Origin: Usnea hakonensis
Taxonomy: Eukaryota > Ascomycota > Lecanoromycetes > Lecanorales > Parmeliaceae
Assembly (NCBI GenBank): GCA_013423325.1
Contig: BLJB01000039.1
Span: 1-64,000 of the forward strand
Reading direction: 5' to 3'
DNA: 64,000 nt
Positions 11,701 through 24,200 of the stretch are shown in pieces (position 1 is the stretch's first letter; each line of letters opens with the position of its first letter). The notes beneath the pieces are model-generated. The model made no database searches and was not told the origin of the DNA. It was given only the letters and a program-made list of their open reading frames with translations. The translations under genes and the position numbers were made by a program.

Positions 11701-14700
11701 AAACGTTCTGATGGAAGCTCAAGTGTCGATCGAACAAGTCCTAGGCACACTGGATCAGGGCCGATTTCCATCCACAGTGTCTGGTCGTCTGCGTAACCTT
11801 TCGATTTACAAGCGTTGAGGGCACCTGAGAAATTGACCGGCTCCCGGGCTTGCCGTGCAAGATACTCTGGGCTGAATGTCCCAACCTCACTCACAATGTC
11901 ACCAATCAGAGTCGACGCAATAGGTATCTGGGGCTTGGCGAAAGTGATCCCCGAAGCGCTAGTCTCTAAACCCTTCAAGATAGGGTCGATCTGAGCAGAG
12001 TGGAAACCGTATGTCACCTTCAAGAACGTCGTTCTGACTCTGGCATTCAGTAGTACCTGTAGGCTCTTAAGGTCCTTGTGTGTTCCGCTCACCACCGTCA
12101 TCTCGGGTGCATTCATGCAAGAGATCTCACACGAAGCTAGGTCCTGATTTGCCAAAGCTTCTTTGATGGTCTTGGCCGACGCTGCAACAGCAAGCATTCC
12201 AGAAGAGCCCGGAGTACATTTCTCCATGATCATTGTTGAACGTTTACCAACCAGATACAGTGCGTCACTTACAGATAATACGCCCGAGACACAAAGTGCT
12301 GCATATTCACCCAGGCTGTGGCCTATCAGGAGATCTGGCTGCAAACCCCAGGATTTCCAGAGCTCCGCAAGCGCAAGCTCGGTAAACACTATAGCCAATT
12401 GTATCTGAGCCATGTTCTTGGATTCGATATCGGCACTGTCATCGGCAATTATGTCAACAATATAAGGAAGGCCTTGAGAGTCACAGATTTTTTGATAAGA
12501 GAATATGCTGTCCCGGAAAGTCGCGGAGGTTTCGAAGAGTTGCTTGCCCATGCCCGGGTAGACTGAGCCTTGTCCAGTGAAAGCGAACACCACCCGGCTA
12601 TGGCCGCTTCCTGACTTGGGTTTGGCGACAACGGGCTGCTCAAGATCGTTGGAGATGAGTCTTATCAAGTCCTTCGGAGTTTGTGCAACATATGAAGATC
12701 TGAAGACATCGTGCATACGCCGAGCAGTAGTCGTGTACGCTACATTGGAAAGCTCGATGTCTTCGTCAGACTGTAGGTATTGTAGAAGTCGTTCCTTGTT
12801 CGCTCTGAGCGAATAGGAGGTCCGCGCCGAGCATGCTACAACGTGATAAGTACGAGGATCTTGGCCTTTCTGCGGCGGCTCCGGGGCTTCCCCGAGAACG
12901 ATGCATGTGTTGCCTCCCTATGCGAGAGTGAGCTTGAATAAGCGTGTTAAGAGTTGGGGACTTACAGCAGCATCGAAGTTGTTCAGCAAGAGCTTCTTTT
13001 TTCCGTCTCCCTTGGGTCGTGACATGAATGGAGTTTTGCCATCGGCCACCTTGATATTCAACTTATCGAAACGAGGAAATTTAGGATTGAGTTTGAACGG
13101 CCATCCAGGTTGCGGTGGGATTGAATCCGGTTCTCGAAACATCATTACGTTCTTGATCAAGGAAGTGATTCCAGCGGCCTATATTCAAGTAAGGTCAGCC
13201 ATGCGAAGAGTGAGGCGTGAATTTTTGGAGGGCACGTACGGCTTCGCCATGCCCAACATTAGCCTTCACAGCTCCAATCACGAGTGGATATTCTTTGGTA
13301 CGGCCTTCGGCAAATACTTCAGAGATCGATTGCACTTCCATAAGATCCCCCCATTGTGTGCCTGTGCCGTGCATCTCGACATAGCCAACATCGAGAGGGT
13401 CCACACTTGCCTCCTGTAAGACTCGCCTGTACAGTTTAGCCTGGGACCCAGCGTGGGGCTGGGTGATGGAGACAGCATCGGCCGAATAAGTTCGGGCAGA
13501 ACTGTTAATGACCGCTTGGATGTTATCATTATCGGCTATAGCGTCTTCAAGACGTTTCAGGACGACGACGCCAACTCCTTCACCACGGCAGTAACCATCT
13601 GCATCATCGCGTAGGGTTTTGCAGTTTCCAGTGGGAGAGAGGAAACCTCCTCGACTCAGACCGGACCAAACTCCAGGGGCAGTCAAGATTGAGCCACCGC
13701 CCGCCACTGCAGTGTCGCACTCCCTTGCGAGCAGGGCAGCGCAGGCCAGGGCGACAGATGTCGTGCCCCCTGCACAAGCCGCATCTATACTATGAGCCGC
13801 TCCTTCCCATTTGAAGTGGTAGTTCAGACGGCCAGGTGTGAATGCTCGCGCAATGCCAGGGATATAGTAAATATCGACACCCGAACACTCGTTGACGGAA
13901 CGCCAATCGTCTGTAGTTTGGGCCATGTAGGTCGCGATTCGCTTCGTGTTTGTTGAAGCGCTACCATCTGGGGCGTACCCAGCCATTTCCATGGCCTCGT
14001 AGCTTGCCATTAGCAATAATCTTTGCAATGGATCCATTTGGGCGGCTTCCCGGGGTGAAACGTTAAAAAGGCGGCTGTCAAAAAGGCCAGGCTGTTCGAG
14101 GAAGCAGCCATATTGTGTGTTAAGGCTGTTCTTTAGAGTGCCACTGGGATCATAATACTCATCGATATTGAACCTCGACAGCGGGACCTATTGCGATGTA
14201 GATGTAAGCGTGAGCTGTTTTCTAACCCAGTTTGAATATTTCCATACCTTCTTGTGAAAGTCTTGACCCTTTTGAAGGGTATCCCAGAAGTCGTAAACAT
14301 TGTCACTACCTGGGAATCTTCCGGACATGCCCACTATAGCAATAAGGTCGGAACCACCACGTAAATCGTGTGCAGACACTGGTGGCTCGGGCTCAGAGAT
14401 CGTGTTGACATTGATATACTTTTCGCGTAAAGCACCTTGCACCAAGCTCGTATGGGCTGTAGGTCCTAGCACTACCAGATCAACGTCACCTATCCTTCGA
14501 AGATCAGAAACGATGGTTGAAACGGTGTCAGTAAGACGTAAAGTGTTTTGGGCAATGTCTAGGCTCATCTCATAAAGTAGGGTACCAAGATCAGACGCGA
14601 CGAATGGCTTGCAAGTGCTCGATGAGACGATTCGGACTTTCGAAGTCAAGGGAGTCATTAAAACAGGTGACTCTCCGACGATTCGTTCCATGTCGATCAT

Positions 14701-15544
14701 CGGCAAATGTGCTGCATGCACAGCAGCGAAAGCATTCAACTTGAGTTTCGGAGCAAGGCCGAGTTGAGGAGAATGCTTCCACAGCTTGTCAAGGGTTGAT
14801 GGGGGGCCAAAAATAGTCGTCCAGGTGCGAGAGGCAACTCCGATGTAAGCACGATTATAATCAGGTAGATTCTAAACAGTTAGCGCCAGGGATAACTTTG
14901 GAGTCGGAGTGGCTAGGTACCTGAGATTGATGGAAATCTTGCAAGACTGCCTTCGAATCGTCTGCGCCAGCACCAACAACGGTATACGCCCATGTCCCGG
15001 GACGAGCCTCAATTTGCTGCGATCGATTTCGGATCGCCTCCATTAAACGAATTGAGATGGCCACAATCTCGAGGCCGAACCTGTGCAAATCATCTGAGTT
15101 CCTTGATACAGCTGCTACAGCTGCAGGGAGAAGGCCTGTGCAAAGTCCAAGGCTGTGTATCGCCGTTTCCGCGTCCTCGAAGATTCTTGGATGACTTTGT
15201 ACGTAGCTACTTGCTATCAGTGAAGATAATTAAAAGTATGAAGCTTCTACTAACAGCATGAGGTCACCCAATCTTATAATGGTGATCAGTGCGGTAGAGA
15301 TCACATCATCTGGGCATTCTTGCTTTGCGTGTTTTTCGGCCAAGCTCACCAGACTATCGAAGGCAGAGAATGCATTACGTCTCTCCAAGCTGAGCTTGGC
15401 TACCTCAGTCTGAACGACATCTGTGGCTTCTCGAAGAAATCTCTGAAGCGGCGGGGATGTCTTCGCAACACGAGCAAGGCGCCGAATCGCGAGAAGCTTT
15501 TCAGATGTTTGATCGCCAAATAGGAGTAGAACTTGGGAAGCCAT
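8725..15544 (-). CDS. non-reducing polyketide synthase (SAT-KS-MAT-PT-ACP-TE)
   Basis: Seven exons (15544-15255, 15206-14921, 14871-14248, 14187-13240, 13178-12966, 12917-8877, 8787-8725) give 2154 aa. The SAT domain has its nucleophile in GLCTG (Cys119) and an HAAHL histidine pair near 244-247. The KS spans about 368-790 with Cys538 in DAACAGG, His673 in EMHGTGT and His713 in GHGEA. The MAT has Ser988 in GHSLGE. The PT has His1320 and Asp1508. There is one ACP (Ser1706 in GLDSL), then an Ala/Pro-rich linker and a thioesterase with GWSAG (Ser1949) and a GADHF histidine. The enzyme should load a chain through SAT, extend it with malonyl-CoA, direct aldol cyclisation in PT and release by TE. 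The closest architecture is that of group I NR-PKSs making orsellinic acid or resorcylic lactones. The single ACP and the divergent HR-PKS neighbour favour a lactone or alkylresorcylate role. No reductase or methyltransferase domain is present. Confidence 0.93.
9970..10030 (-). repeat. in-frame Ala/Pro linker repeat in NR-PKS
   Basis: A short GGAGCT/GGAGGA tandem run encodes repeated Ala-Pro-Pro units just after the ACP, in the flexible ACP-TE linker. It is length-variable by nature and keeps frame because its period is a multiple of three. Confidence 0.8.
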
Positions 15545-18295
15545 GGCGGCTGTAATTAGCGACGGTTGATGGGTTTCCAGAAGTGAATAGTGAGTCGAAT
15601 AGGATCAATGGCCCATCGGGGATAATTATCAAAACAAGTCGATGTCCACCCTAGAGCAGGATGCAGAGGACGTTCGAGTTTAAGGACGGGAATGGGGGGT
15701 CTTGGTCAATATGATAACAGCTGTAGAGGTCTTGAGCGGTAGCAAAGGTCATTCTTTATGATGGCGCTCTCTGGTTTTACTCGGGCATTTCTACTTGAGG
15801 TACTTAGTTTCCGAAGCTAATGAACATGCCGAATTAGGTTTAGGCCTAGCAAATTCCGCAGGATTGTGTTTTTTAGAAACCAGGAAGACCGAGTTGAGCA
15901 TTTAGAGTTGTCCTCGTAAGTTGTATGATGTTCACGATGCTAGTGTTGGTATTGGCAAATCTGACATCCTTGGCAAAAACATGCGCATTACGGAGACAAG
16001 AGTAAGTCGGCATGCGCGATACGTCTTAGCATCGGTGCGCATCAGTCCTACTGCACGGCATGGAATGTCCCGCGCTGATGAGAAGACTAGGGTTGTTGAG
16101 TCTTGATGGACATAGCAAAGCTCCCTTGCATACGGGGTTTTCGAGAGTCGTGATGCCGGATAAGCTCGCATCTGTCATATCCCGCTGTCTGATTGAGAAG
16201 CGAGAAGATGCTTGTTCGGAGGTCCCATAAAGACGTGAAAGCTATGATTACACGGATTGTAGGAAGTACGCGTCATCAAAAGATAGCTGGTCGGTCAGCT
16301 GCTACAAAGTCGCAACTGAAGACATTGAGCTCATGTCTTTGGCGGCGGTGTGTGCAGGAGATGGGCGATCAAAAATTTCCGTATCACTCAACGACAGAAT
16401 GTAATGTCAGGCATTGCTGCGTACATCGGATAGATGGATTAGATCCTTGGCTTTCCGTCTAGGGATGATTGAAAAGGGAAGTTTCAAATTAGTGGAATTC
16501 GAGTCACTCCGTACCTTAAGGTACCTTACTTGGGACACTGCATTGAAGACGGGAAGCCCCGCGTAAGCTTATTGCAACCGCATCTGTATCCGACCGACGA
16601 AATCCTGTGGCAGGTACAAGATGGTGGCAGTCTGGTCGGCAGCGTCGGAATTACACATGGCAATAGATAGCAAGGAAGATGAAAGCACCATATCCTCACA
16701 GAACGATTACGGACTTTGGTGGATCCTCAGAGTCGGAGGATCATGAAACATCGGGTTTTGTTGGTCAGATAGGTCAACATTGCAGATAGGTCATCGAGTG
16801 AAAACATAGAAGGGAACTATTAGAAGGATCATGGATGGGCTGATGGAAGTTAAAAACATGGAAGGGTCCCTAAAAACTCTAGGCTCTCTCAGCCCGGAAG
16901 ATCAGCGCTAGCATTCTGACAGTAAAATACACACCATTTTAGCTGTAATCAATTTTGCAGGGGTATGATTGGTCGCATATTTGCGGCATAACCATTTTGA
17001 ATCATTTGTCCGATCTAATCATTTGCCTCACAACATCATCGTCTCATCATACAAATCACAATTTCCAATGATACCTCATGTGAATTGGGCTACCCTGACA
17101 CGTTCAATGAGTTCCAGACAAGCATGATGTGAGAATGATGTGAGAGTCGTGCCTAGACCGCTTCCCTTACAAATGGCAATACCGATTCGACGGGTCGGGT
17201 CTAATTAGTCTTCGCAGATTATCCGGCTGCCCTCGGGTTTGGATTGTCACGGATATGTAGTGAATAGTGATTCAGGTACGAACTACTGGCTTACGAGAAA
17301 AGGATTGTGTGCAAGAAGCTAAGTCTATACTTTGTTGTTAGGCAACTTGGTTCTTCCCCAACCGTAAATCAAGCGCTGACAAACAGCCTCCCATACCCCA
17401 AATCCCGAATTTCTCCACTTCAAAGGAAAATCATGGCAATTATGAAAAACACACATGTATATGATCATGAGTGCTGCTTTATTCAGGTGTCACCATACAA
17501 TCTCTTGCTACAAGCGTGTGATTGAAATCCCGAAAGCGCTAAGATCATGGGATGTTCTCGCTCTCACCTTTCTACCTAGCATACTGGCGGCAGTAAGCTT
17601 ACAATGGTAACCCCCGATCCTATTGATTTCTCCAAGCAATTGTCATGGTTATTGTTTTCACATCACGCTGGGACTGTGCCAAGTGACCCTTACACGCCTG
17701 GGTCTTGCACCTTATTTTTCTGTGTCAGCCCCGCACACGGAGACTCTGTTTCTGCTACTGGACTAGTGGAAGAGCCTATCTTGAATCCCTTGTCTTGCAT
17801 TCCTTGCAGGAACTTGCAAAGAATATTACAACTTGCGACCGTCCCCACCACGTGTTTTTTCATACAAGCTTACTCAGAGACGCGTTCAACTTTCAAATCT
17901 AGCGCTGGCGCTGATGATCGCCCTCGTCGGGCACTTCTCAACCGTCTGTGCGCAATTTCGCCATGTGTTCCAACAGTTACTCTGGTTTGATGTCTAAAAT
18001 TGGCATGGCCGAGTATCGTCTTACCGTTTCGGTAAATCCTACATTCTGCTCTGAAAACCGAACCCGATACCCCTGCAGGCAATGTTGATTTTGTCACTTA
18101 AACCCCTCCCCCATTGTCGAGCGGTTAGTTCTATCAATCATGACTTCTTAGATATCCTTGTGCGGCTTCTATGCAAACATTAACATATGATTCTGGAGGA
18201 AGACATCTTGAAGCAAGAACCTGTCTTCGATCAGGTATCATACAAGGAGCTCTTCCCTAAACCTTGAGCTGCCTCTCTTCAGGCTCGGACAAGTC
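15545..18295. promoter_or_regulatory. divergent promoter region between the two PKS genes
   Basis: These 2.75 kb separate the start codons of the divergently transcribed NR-PKS and HR-PKS. I found no frame with a recognisable domain and no cluster-type Zn2Cys6 regulator gene. The layout implies shared control, as is usual for paired HR/NR-PKS genes. I could not identify a convincing repeated operator motif by eye. The length is generous for a bidirectional promoter and could include decayed sequence. Confidence 0.6.
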
Positions 18296-21200
18296 ATGCC
18301 TCACTTTCTGAGCCCCGAGAGACGCGACTCGGGGACACCTGACCCCAACTCTGTCGCCGTCGTTGGACTGGCTTGTCGCTTCCCTGGTGATGCAGAAAAT
18401 GGGCCTGCCTTTTGGGACTTTCTTTGCAAAGCGCGGTGTGCGTAGCTACTTCATGCCCCTGATGCTTTGACTCTTCCTATCTTACTGACATTCCATCATA
18501 AAGCCGCATACTCTGAGCCCCACCGGTTCAATATGAATGCTTTCCATAGTAGCGCCAAAGGCAGACTCGACACCAGTACAACAGAGGGCGCACATTTCCT
18601 GAAGCAAGATGTCGCCGCCTTCGATGCCAATTTCTTCAGTATCAGTCATAACGAGGCTATAGCCATGGATCCTAACCAAAGGTTGATGCTCGAGGTTGCC
18701 TATGAGGCGTTTGAAAACGCGGGCCTACCACTCGATACCATCGCTGGTACCAACACATCCTGCTATATCGGAAATTTTACGACCGACTACAGAGAGATGC
18801 TGTTCCGGGATCCAGAAGCTATGCCACTTTACAGTATGAGCGGATCGGGATATGAGCTTATATCCAATCGCGTCTCTTGGTTCTACGACCTAAGAGGTCC
18901 CAGTTTCACGCTTGGAACTGCATGCTCGTCAAGTCTAGTCGCTATACATCAAGGCTGCCAGAGCCTCCGAACAGGGGAGTCCAACACCGCAATTGTTGGT
19001 GGGTCCAATTTATTATTGAACCCCGACATGTTTCTCGCCCTGTCCAATCAGCAATTCTTAGCACAGGATGGGAGATCCAAAAGCTTCGATATTAGGGGTG
19101 ATGGATATGGGCGTGGAGAAGGTTTCGCCGCTCTCATCCTCAAACGCGTCGACGATGCTATCAGAGATGGTGATCCAATCCGCGCTATCATTCGCGGTAC
19201 CGGCGTCAACCAAGACGGAAAGACCAAGTCGATCACGGTTCCAAATGCGGAGGCTCAGGCAGATCTGATTCGGTCCACCTATCAGTCCACTGGGCTCAGT
19301 CTGAAAGACACGCATTACTTTGAGGCTCATGTAAGTCTCCGTGAATTTACACAATTATTCCAGTGCAGGGGGCTAAAGAAAGGCAGGGAACTGGAACAAA
19401 AGCGGGCGATCCCTTAGAGCTGAAGGCGCTCTCGGAAACCTTGGCGGCTGGGCGAAAACCTAGCAACAAACTCATCGTTGGATCCGTAAAGTCAAATGTC
19501 TGGTACCCCAATATTGGTGCGGAATGACCAAGCTGACAAAACTGCAGATTGGTCATCTCGAAGCTACCGCAGGTTTAGCTGGCGTAATCAAAGCCATCTA
19601 TATTCTAGAAAATGCGGTTATACCACCAAACATACACTTTCATCAAGCCAATCCTCGAATTCCATTTGAAGAGTGGAATATCGAAGTTCCGACAAAGGTA
19701 ACGCCATGGCCTGTCGAGGGACAACGACGCATTAGCGTAAGTCTATAATGACAAGCTAAGATACTGTGAGATACTAATGTGGGACGCATCTAGGTTCAAG
19801 GGTTTGGCTATGGAGGGACAAATGCCCACGCTATTTTAGATGATGCGTTTCACTACCTGGAAAGGAGGAGACTCAAAGGAGCCCATTTCACCAAAACTTC
19901 TCTCTCCTCGAGTTCTAACGGAACTCCAAAGTTTCTTCAAAACCAAACAACCAATCCTTCGATTAAAGCTCTCAAGCTCAAACTCAGCCAGAGTCAGCAA
20001 AAGCTCAGGCTGTTTGTTTTGAGCGCGCAAGACCAAGATGGTCTGAATCGCCAGAAGGCATCCCTTTCCAAATATGTCCGAAGCCGCCTCGCGAGTACCG
20101 CACCTCCGAATGCCGAATTCCTACGCGATCTTTCCTATACACTGGGCCATAGACGGTCCCGATTAGCGTGGAAAACTTACCTGACTGCTTCAACTCCGGA
20201 TGAACTAGTGTCTAATTTAGAGAACAAATCTCTTGATGTACCGTCTTTCCGACCTTCCAGTGAGCCTCGAATTGGATTTGTTTTCACCGGGCAGGGTGCC
20301 CAATGGGCGAGGATGGGGGCTGAGCTCAATCAATATCCCATCTTTCGAGAGAGCGTGGAAAATTCAGACGAGTATCTCCGTTCTGCTCTGAACTGTAAAT
20401 GGTCTGCCATGGAGGAGATGCTTCGTGATGAAGATCATTCAAACATCAACCTCCCAGCTTATAGCCAGCCTATATGTACGATCTTGCAGATTGCTCTTGT
20501 CGACTTGCTGGAATCTTGGAATGTGGTCCCTGCCGCAATTACTGGACACTCTAGTGGTGAGATCGCCGGTGCATACTGCTTAGGCGCATTGTGCAAGGAA
20601 GATGCCTTGAGAGCCGCTTACTTCCGAGGTCTCCTTTCGTCTCAGATGAAGACCATTTCTCCTTCGGTGCATGGTTCTATGATGGCTGTGGGTGCCTCCG
20701 AGTCCGAAGCTGAAGACTGGATCGCTCGGCTTAGTCAAGGTGATGTTGTCGTTGCCTGTGTCAACTCCCCATCAAGTGTCACAATTTCTGGTGACGTCGC
20801 CGGGATCAATGAACTAGAGGGCATGCTGAAGAAAGAGGGAATTTTCGCCCGGAAATTGAAAGTTGAAACAGCATATCATTCACCACATATGGAGATGATT
20901 TCGGTGCCTTACCTACAGTCTATGATAGACATCCAGCCACAATCAGGATTTCCGTCTCGAAAAATGTATTCCGCTGTTACCGGAGAACTCGTTGAGCCTA
21001 GCGAGCTTGGACCTATTAATTGGGTGCGAAACCTGGTGTCTCCGGTTCAATTTTACGATGCTCTCTATGACTTGCTACGCCCAATGGAATCAGGGCGGCG
21101 AAGTTCAGACACTGCTGTTGATGTCTTGCTCGAAATTGGTCCGCACTCCGCCTTGCAGGGTCCAGCCAATCAGACAATGAAGAAACACGGCATCAAGGGT

Positions 21201-24200
21201 GTGGATTACCGATCAGTCCTCTCCCGAGGAAAAGATGGGATCCAGACAGCTTTGGCTGCGGTCGGAGCTTTGTTTTCTCAAGGTCTACCTGTCAACGTCA
21301 AAGAAATCAACGGTGACACGGATGATGCTCAGCCGTTGGCTGATCTTCCGTCCTACAATTGGAATCATTCGCGTACCTTCTGGAGTGAATCGCGTATCAC
21401 TAAAGAGTTTCGCCTCCGTCAGCATCCACGCATGAGACTACTTGGGGCTCCTTGTTCTACTCTAGGCGAATCTGAACGGCTTTGGAGAGGATTCATGCGT
21501 ATTTCTGAGGAACCATGGATCCGAGACCACCAGATCCAAGGCTCCATCATATACCCTGCTGCGGGCTACATCTGTGCCGCTGTAGAGGCTGCATGTCAAC
21601 TTGCTGCTGAAGGACAGGTTATCAAAGACTTCAGACTAAGGGATGTCCAGATTATCGCACCTGCTCTTATCACAGAAGAGGCTGATCTGGAGCTCATCGT
21701 CCAGATCCGACCACATCTCACTGGTACCCAAAACAACTCATTTACGTGGTCTGAGTTCACTGTATCGTCATGTCTCAATGGGCAGACTCTCCGACAGAAT
21801 TGTCATGGGCTTTTGCTCATTGACTATGTATCCACAGAAGACTCCGGCATGAGCATTGAAATGAATCTAGAAGACCAAGCGGCTCAAACTCAGTATGGCA
21901 AGACCGAGAGCCTCTGCCAGACACGAGAAAATACCAAAGACTTTTATACAGAGCTTGCTTCTGTCGGGCTGAATTACGGAGCCACCTTTCAGAACATTTC
22001 AAAGATCCGCAGAGCACGAGGTCAGAGCTGCTGTGACGTTGATGTCTCAGAACATGCTTTTCCAGCAGTGTCGGGTCAAGCCGAAAGACCCCACATCATC
22101 CATCCTACCACTTTAGACGCGATGTTTCATGCGGTCTTCGCGGCTTACAAGGATCAGAAAGGACGCCTGAAAGAGGCAATGGTTCCCACATCTATTGATG
22201 AGATGGTTATCTCGGCAAATGCTCCATTCGAAGTGGGATCCCGATTTAAGGGGTACTCATCGGCCTCGAAACACGGCTTCCGTGAATTGATGGCCGAACT
22301 AGTCATGTTGGACGAGTCAACTAATCGACCAGCCGTAACAGCCAAAGGTTTCTGCCTCGCTGCTATCTCTGGGGCCTCAGCTAGCGAAGAAGACATGGAG
22401 CCGACCGCCAAGAAACTTTTCAGCAAGATGGTTTGGAAGCCAGCTCTAGAATTGCTGTCTTTAGATCAGAAGCACAGAATGCTGAAAGGAGCAATGCCTA
22501 AAGCTTTGACGCCGGAGATTGCGAGCGGGCTCGAAAAGTCAGAGAAGTTGGTGCTTCATTTCATTGGCCTAGCTTTGCAGAGAGTGCCAATAGACGCGGT
22601 AAAGAAGCCACATCTCCAGGACCTTTACAGGTGGATGCAGGAACAGCAAGACCAAGTCAACGCATACGGCCATTTCTTACAGACTCCTGATGAAGGCTAC
22701 TTAGGGATCGACGAAGAAACTGCAAAGCTCTATGAAGGGCACGTCAAATCCGACGGTGCAGAAGGCGAAGCTCTTTGCCACATTGGGAAGAATCTTGAAA
22801 ATATTCTTCTCGGAAAAGCGGATGCTGCTGAGTTGCTGCTCGAAAATGAGCTAACAGCTCGACTACAACATGAGATCAGAGGTTTAGGAGAACTGTTCGG
22901 AAAAATAAAAGAAGTGAGTTACAAGTTTGAACGACAAAGACTCACAGATTAAGCTGAAAATTTTTAGTTTGTTAACGTGCTGGCACACAACGATCCCAAT
23001 ATCTCTGTCCTGGAATTGGGCACGGCCAAAGGAGGACTAGCGTCGTCACTTTTCTCATCAACACCCAAACTTGCAGATGTCATGCCCAGTCTGCCGAAGT
23101 ATGTCTTCTCAGCCCCTACTGAGGGCGATGTGAAGGAGGCAGAAGAGCGATTGGGCGTCACAAACACCAGTATAACTTTCAAGGCCCTATCTATTGACAA
23201 AGAACTCAAGGGTCAAGGATTCGACGATGGATCTTTCGACATCGTCATCGCATCAAATCCTCTAAGAGCACAGGATGATGATAAATCGCTCGCAAACATG
23301 AGAAGATTGCTAAAGCCAGGTGGCAAGCTCAGCCTTGTGAACGTCGCACGCCCAGCCACAGGACTTTCCATGGTATTCCAGTGTTTGGCAGGCTCCATGA
23401 AGTGAGTGAGGCTAAGGTTCAATAAGAGCATGGCTAATGTTTCTCTAGTTGGAAACACCATTACCCCGGCATTATGGATAATGAGTCGTTGGATACTATT
23501 CTAAAGCGAAACAAGCTCCACGCTGACTTTGGAGTTTCTGACTTTGAGGATGACCGTTATCAGCATCTGAGCTTTGCCGTGGCTTCTTCCAGTGAGCCAG
23601 CTGTGCAAGACGTTCGAGATCGCGAAATCATTATCTTGGAGGCTTCACATCCGTCAGAAAGATCCTCTGGCTTGGCCGCTCAGCTCATCCGCGAACTGGA
23701 AAGTCGCACCATCAAGACTAGTAGAAGGTTGTGGGACCAGAACGCGTGTAACCTTAAAGATAAAGAATGCATCTCGTTGATGGAATTGGAGGCATCATTT
23801 TTGGAGGATCTGACCGAGGAAGAGTTCAAAGTTGTGAAAAGCATCATCCTGGATTCTACGAATCTAACGTGGGTCACTGCTCTTAACGGCCCAGCCAGCG
23901 CGGTGGCATCTGGCATGGCTCGAAGCATACGGAATGAAATTCCAGGCAAGGTATTCCGTACTCTGCAAGTACAGGACAAATCACTAGGTTCCCCTGATGA
24001 GCTAGCATTTCTGATTGGACAACTTGCAACAACCTCTACTCCCGACGAAGAATTTAGGGAAGATAATGGGGTCTTACAGGTATGTCGCGTTGTGGAAGAC
24101 GCACCTATGAACGATGATATCACGCAATTGCTTGTGGAAGGCAAGGAAAACGTCGAGAGCATGGCACTTGAGCAAGTTGATGGCCCGCAAATGCTGGCTA

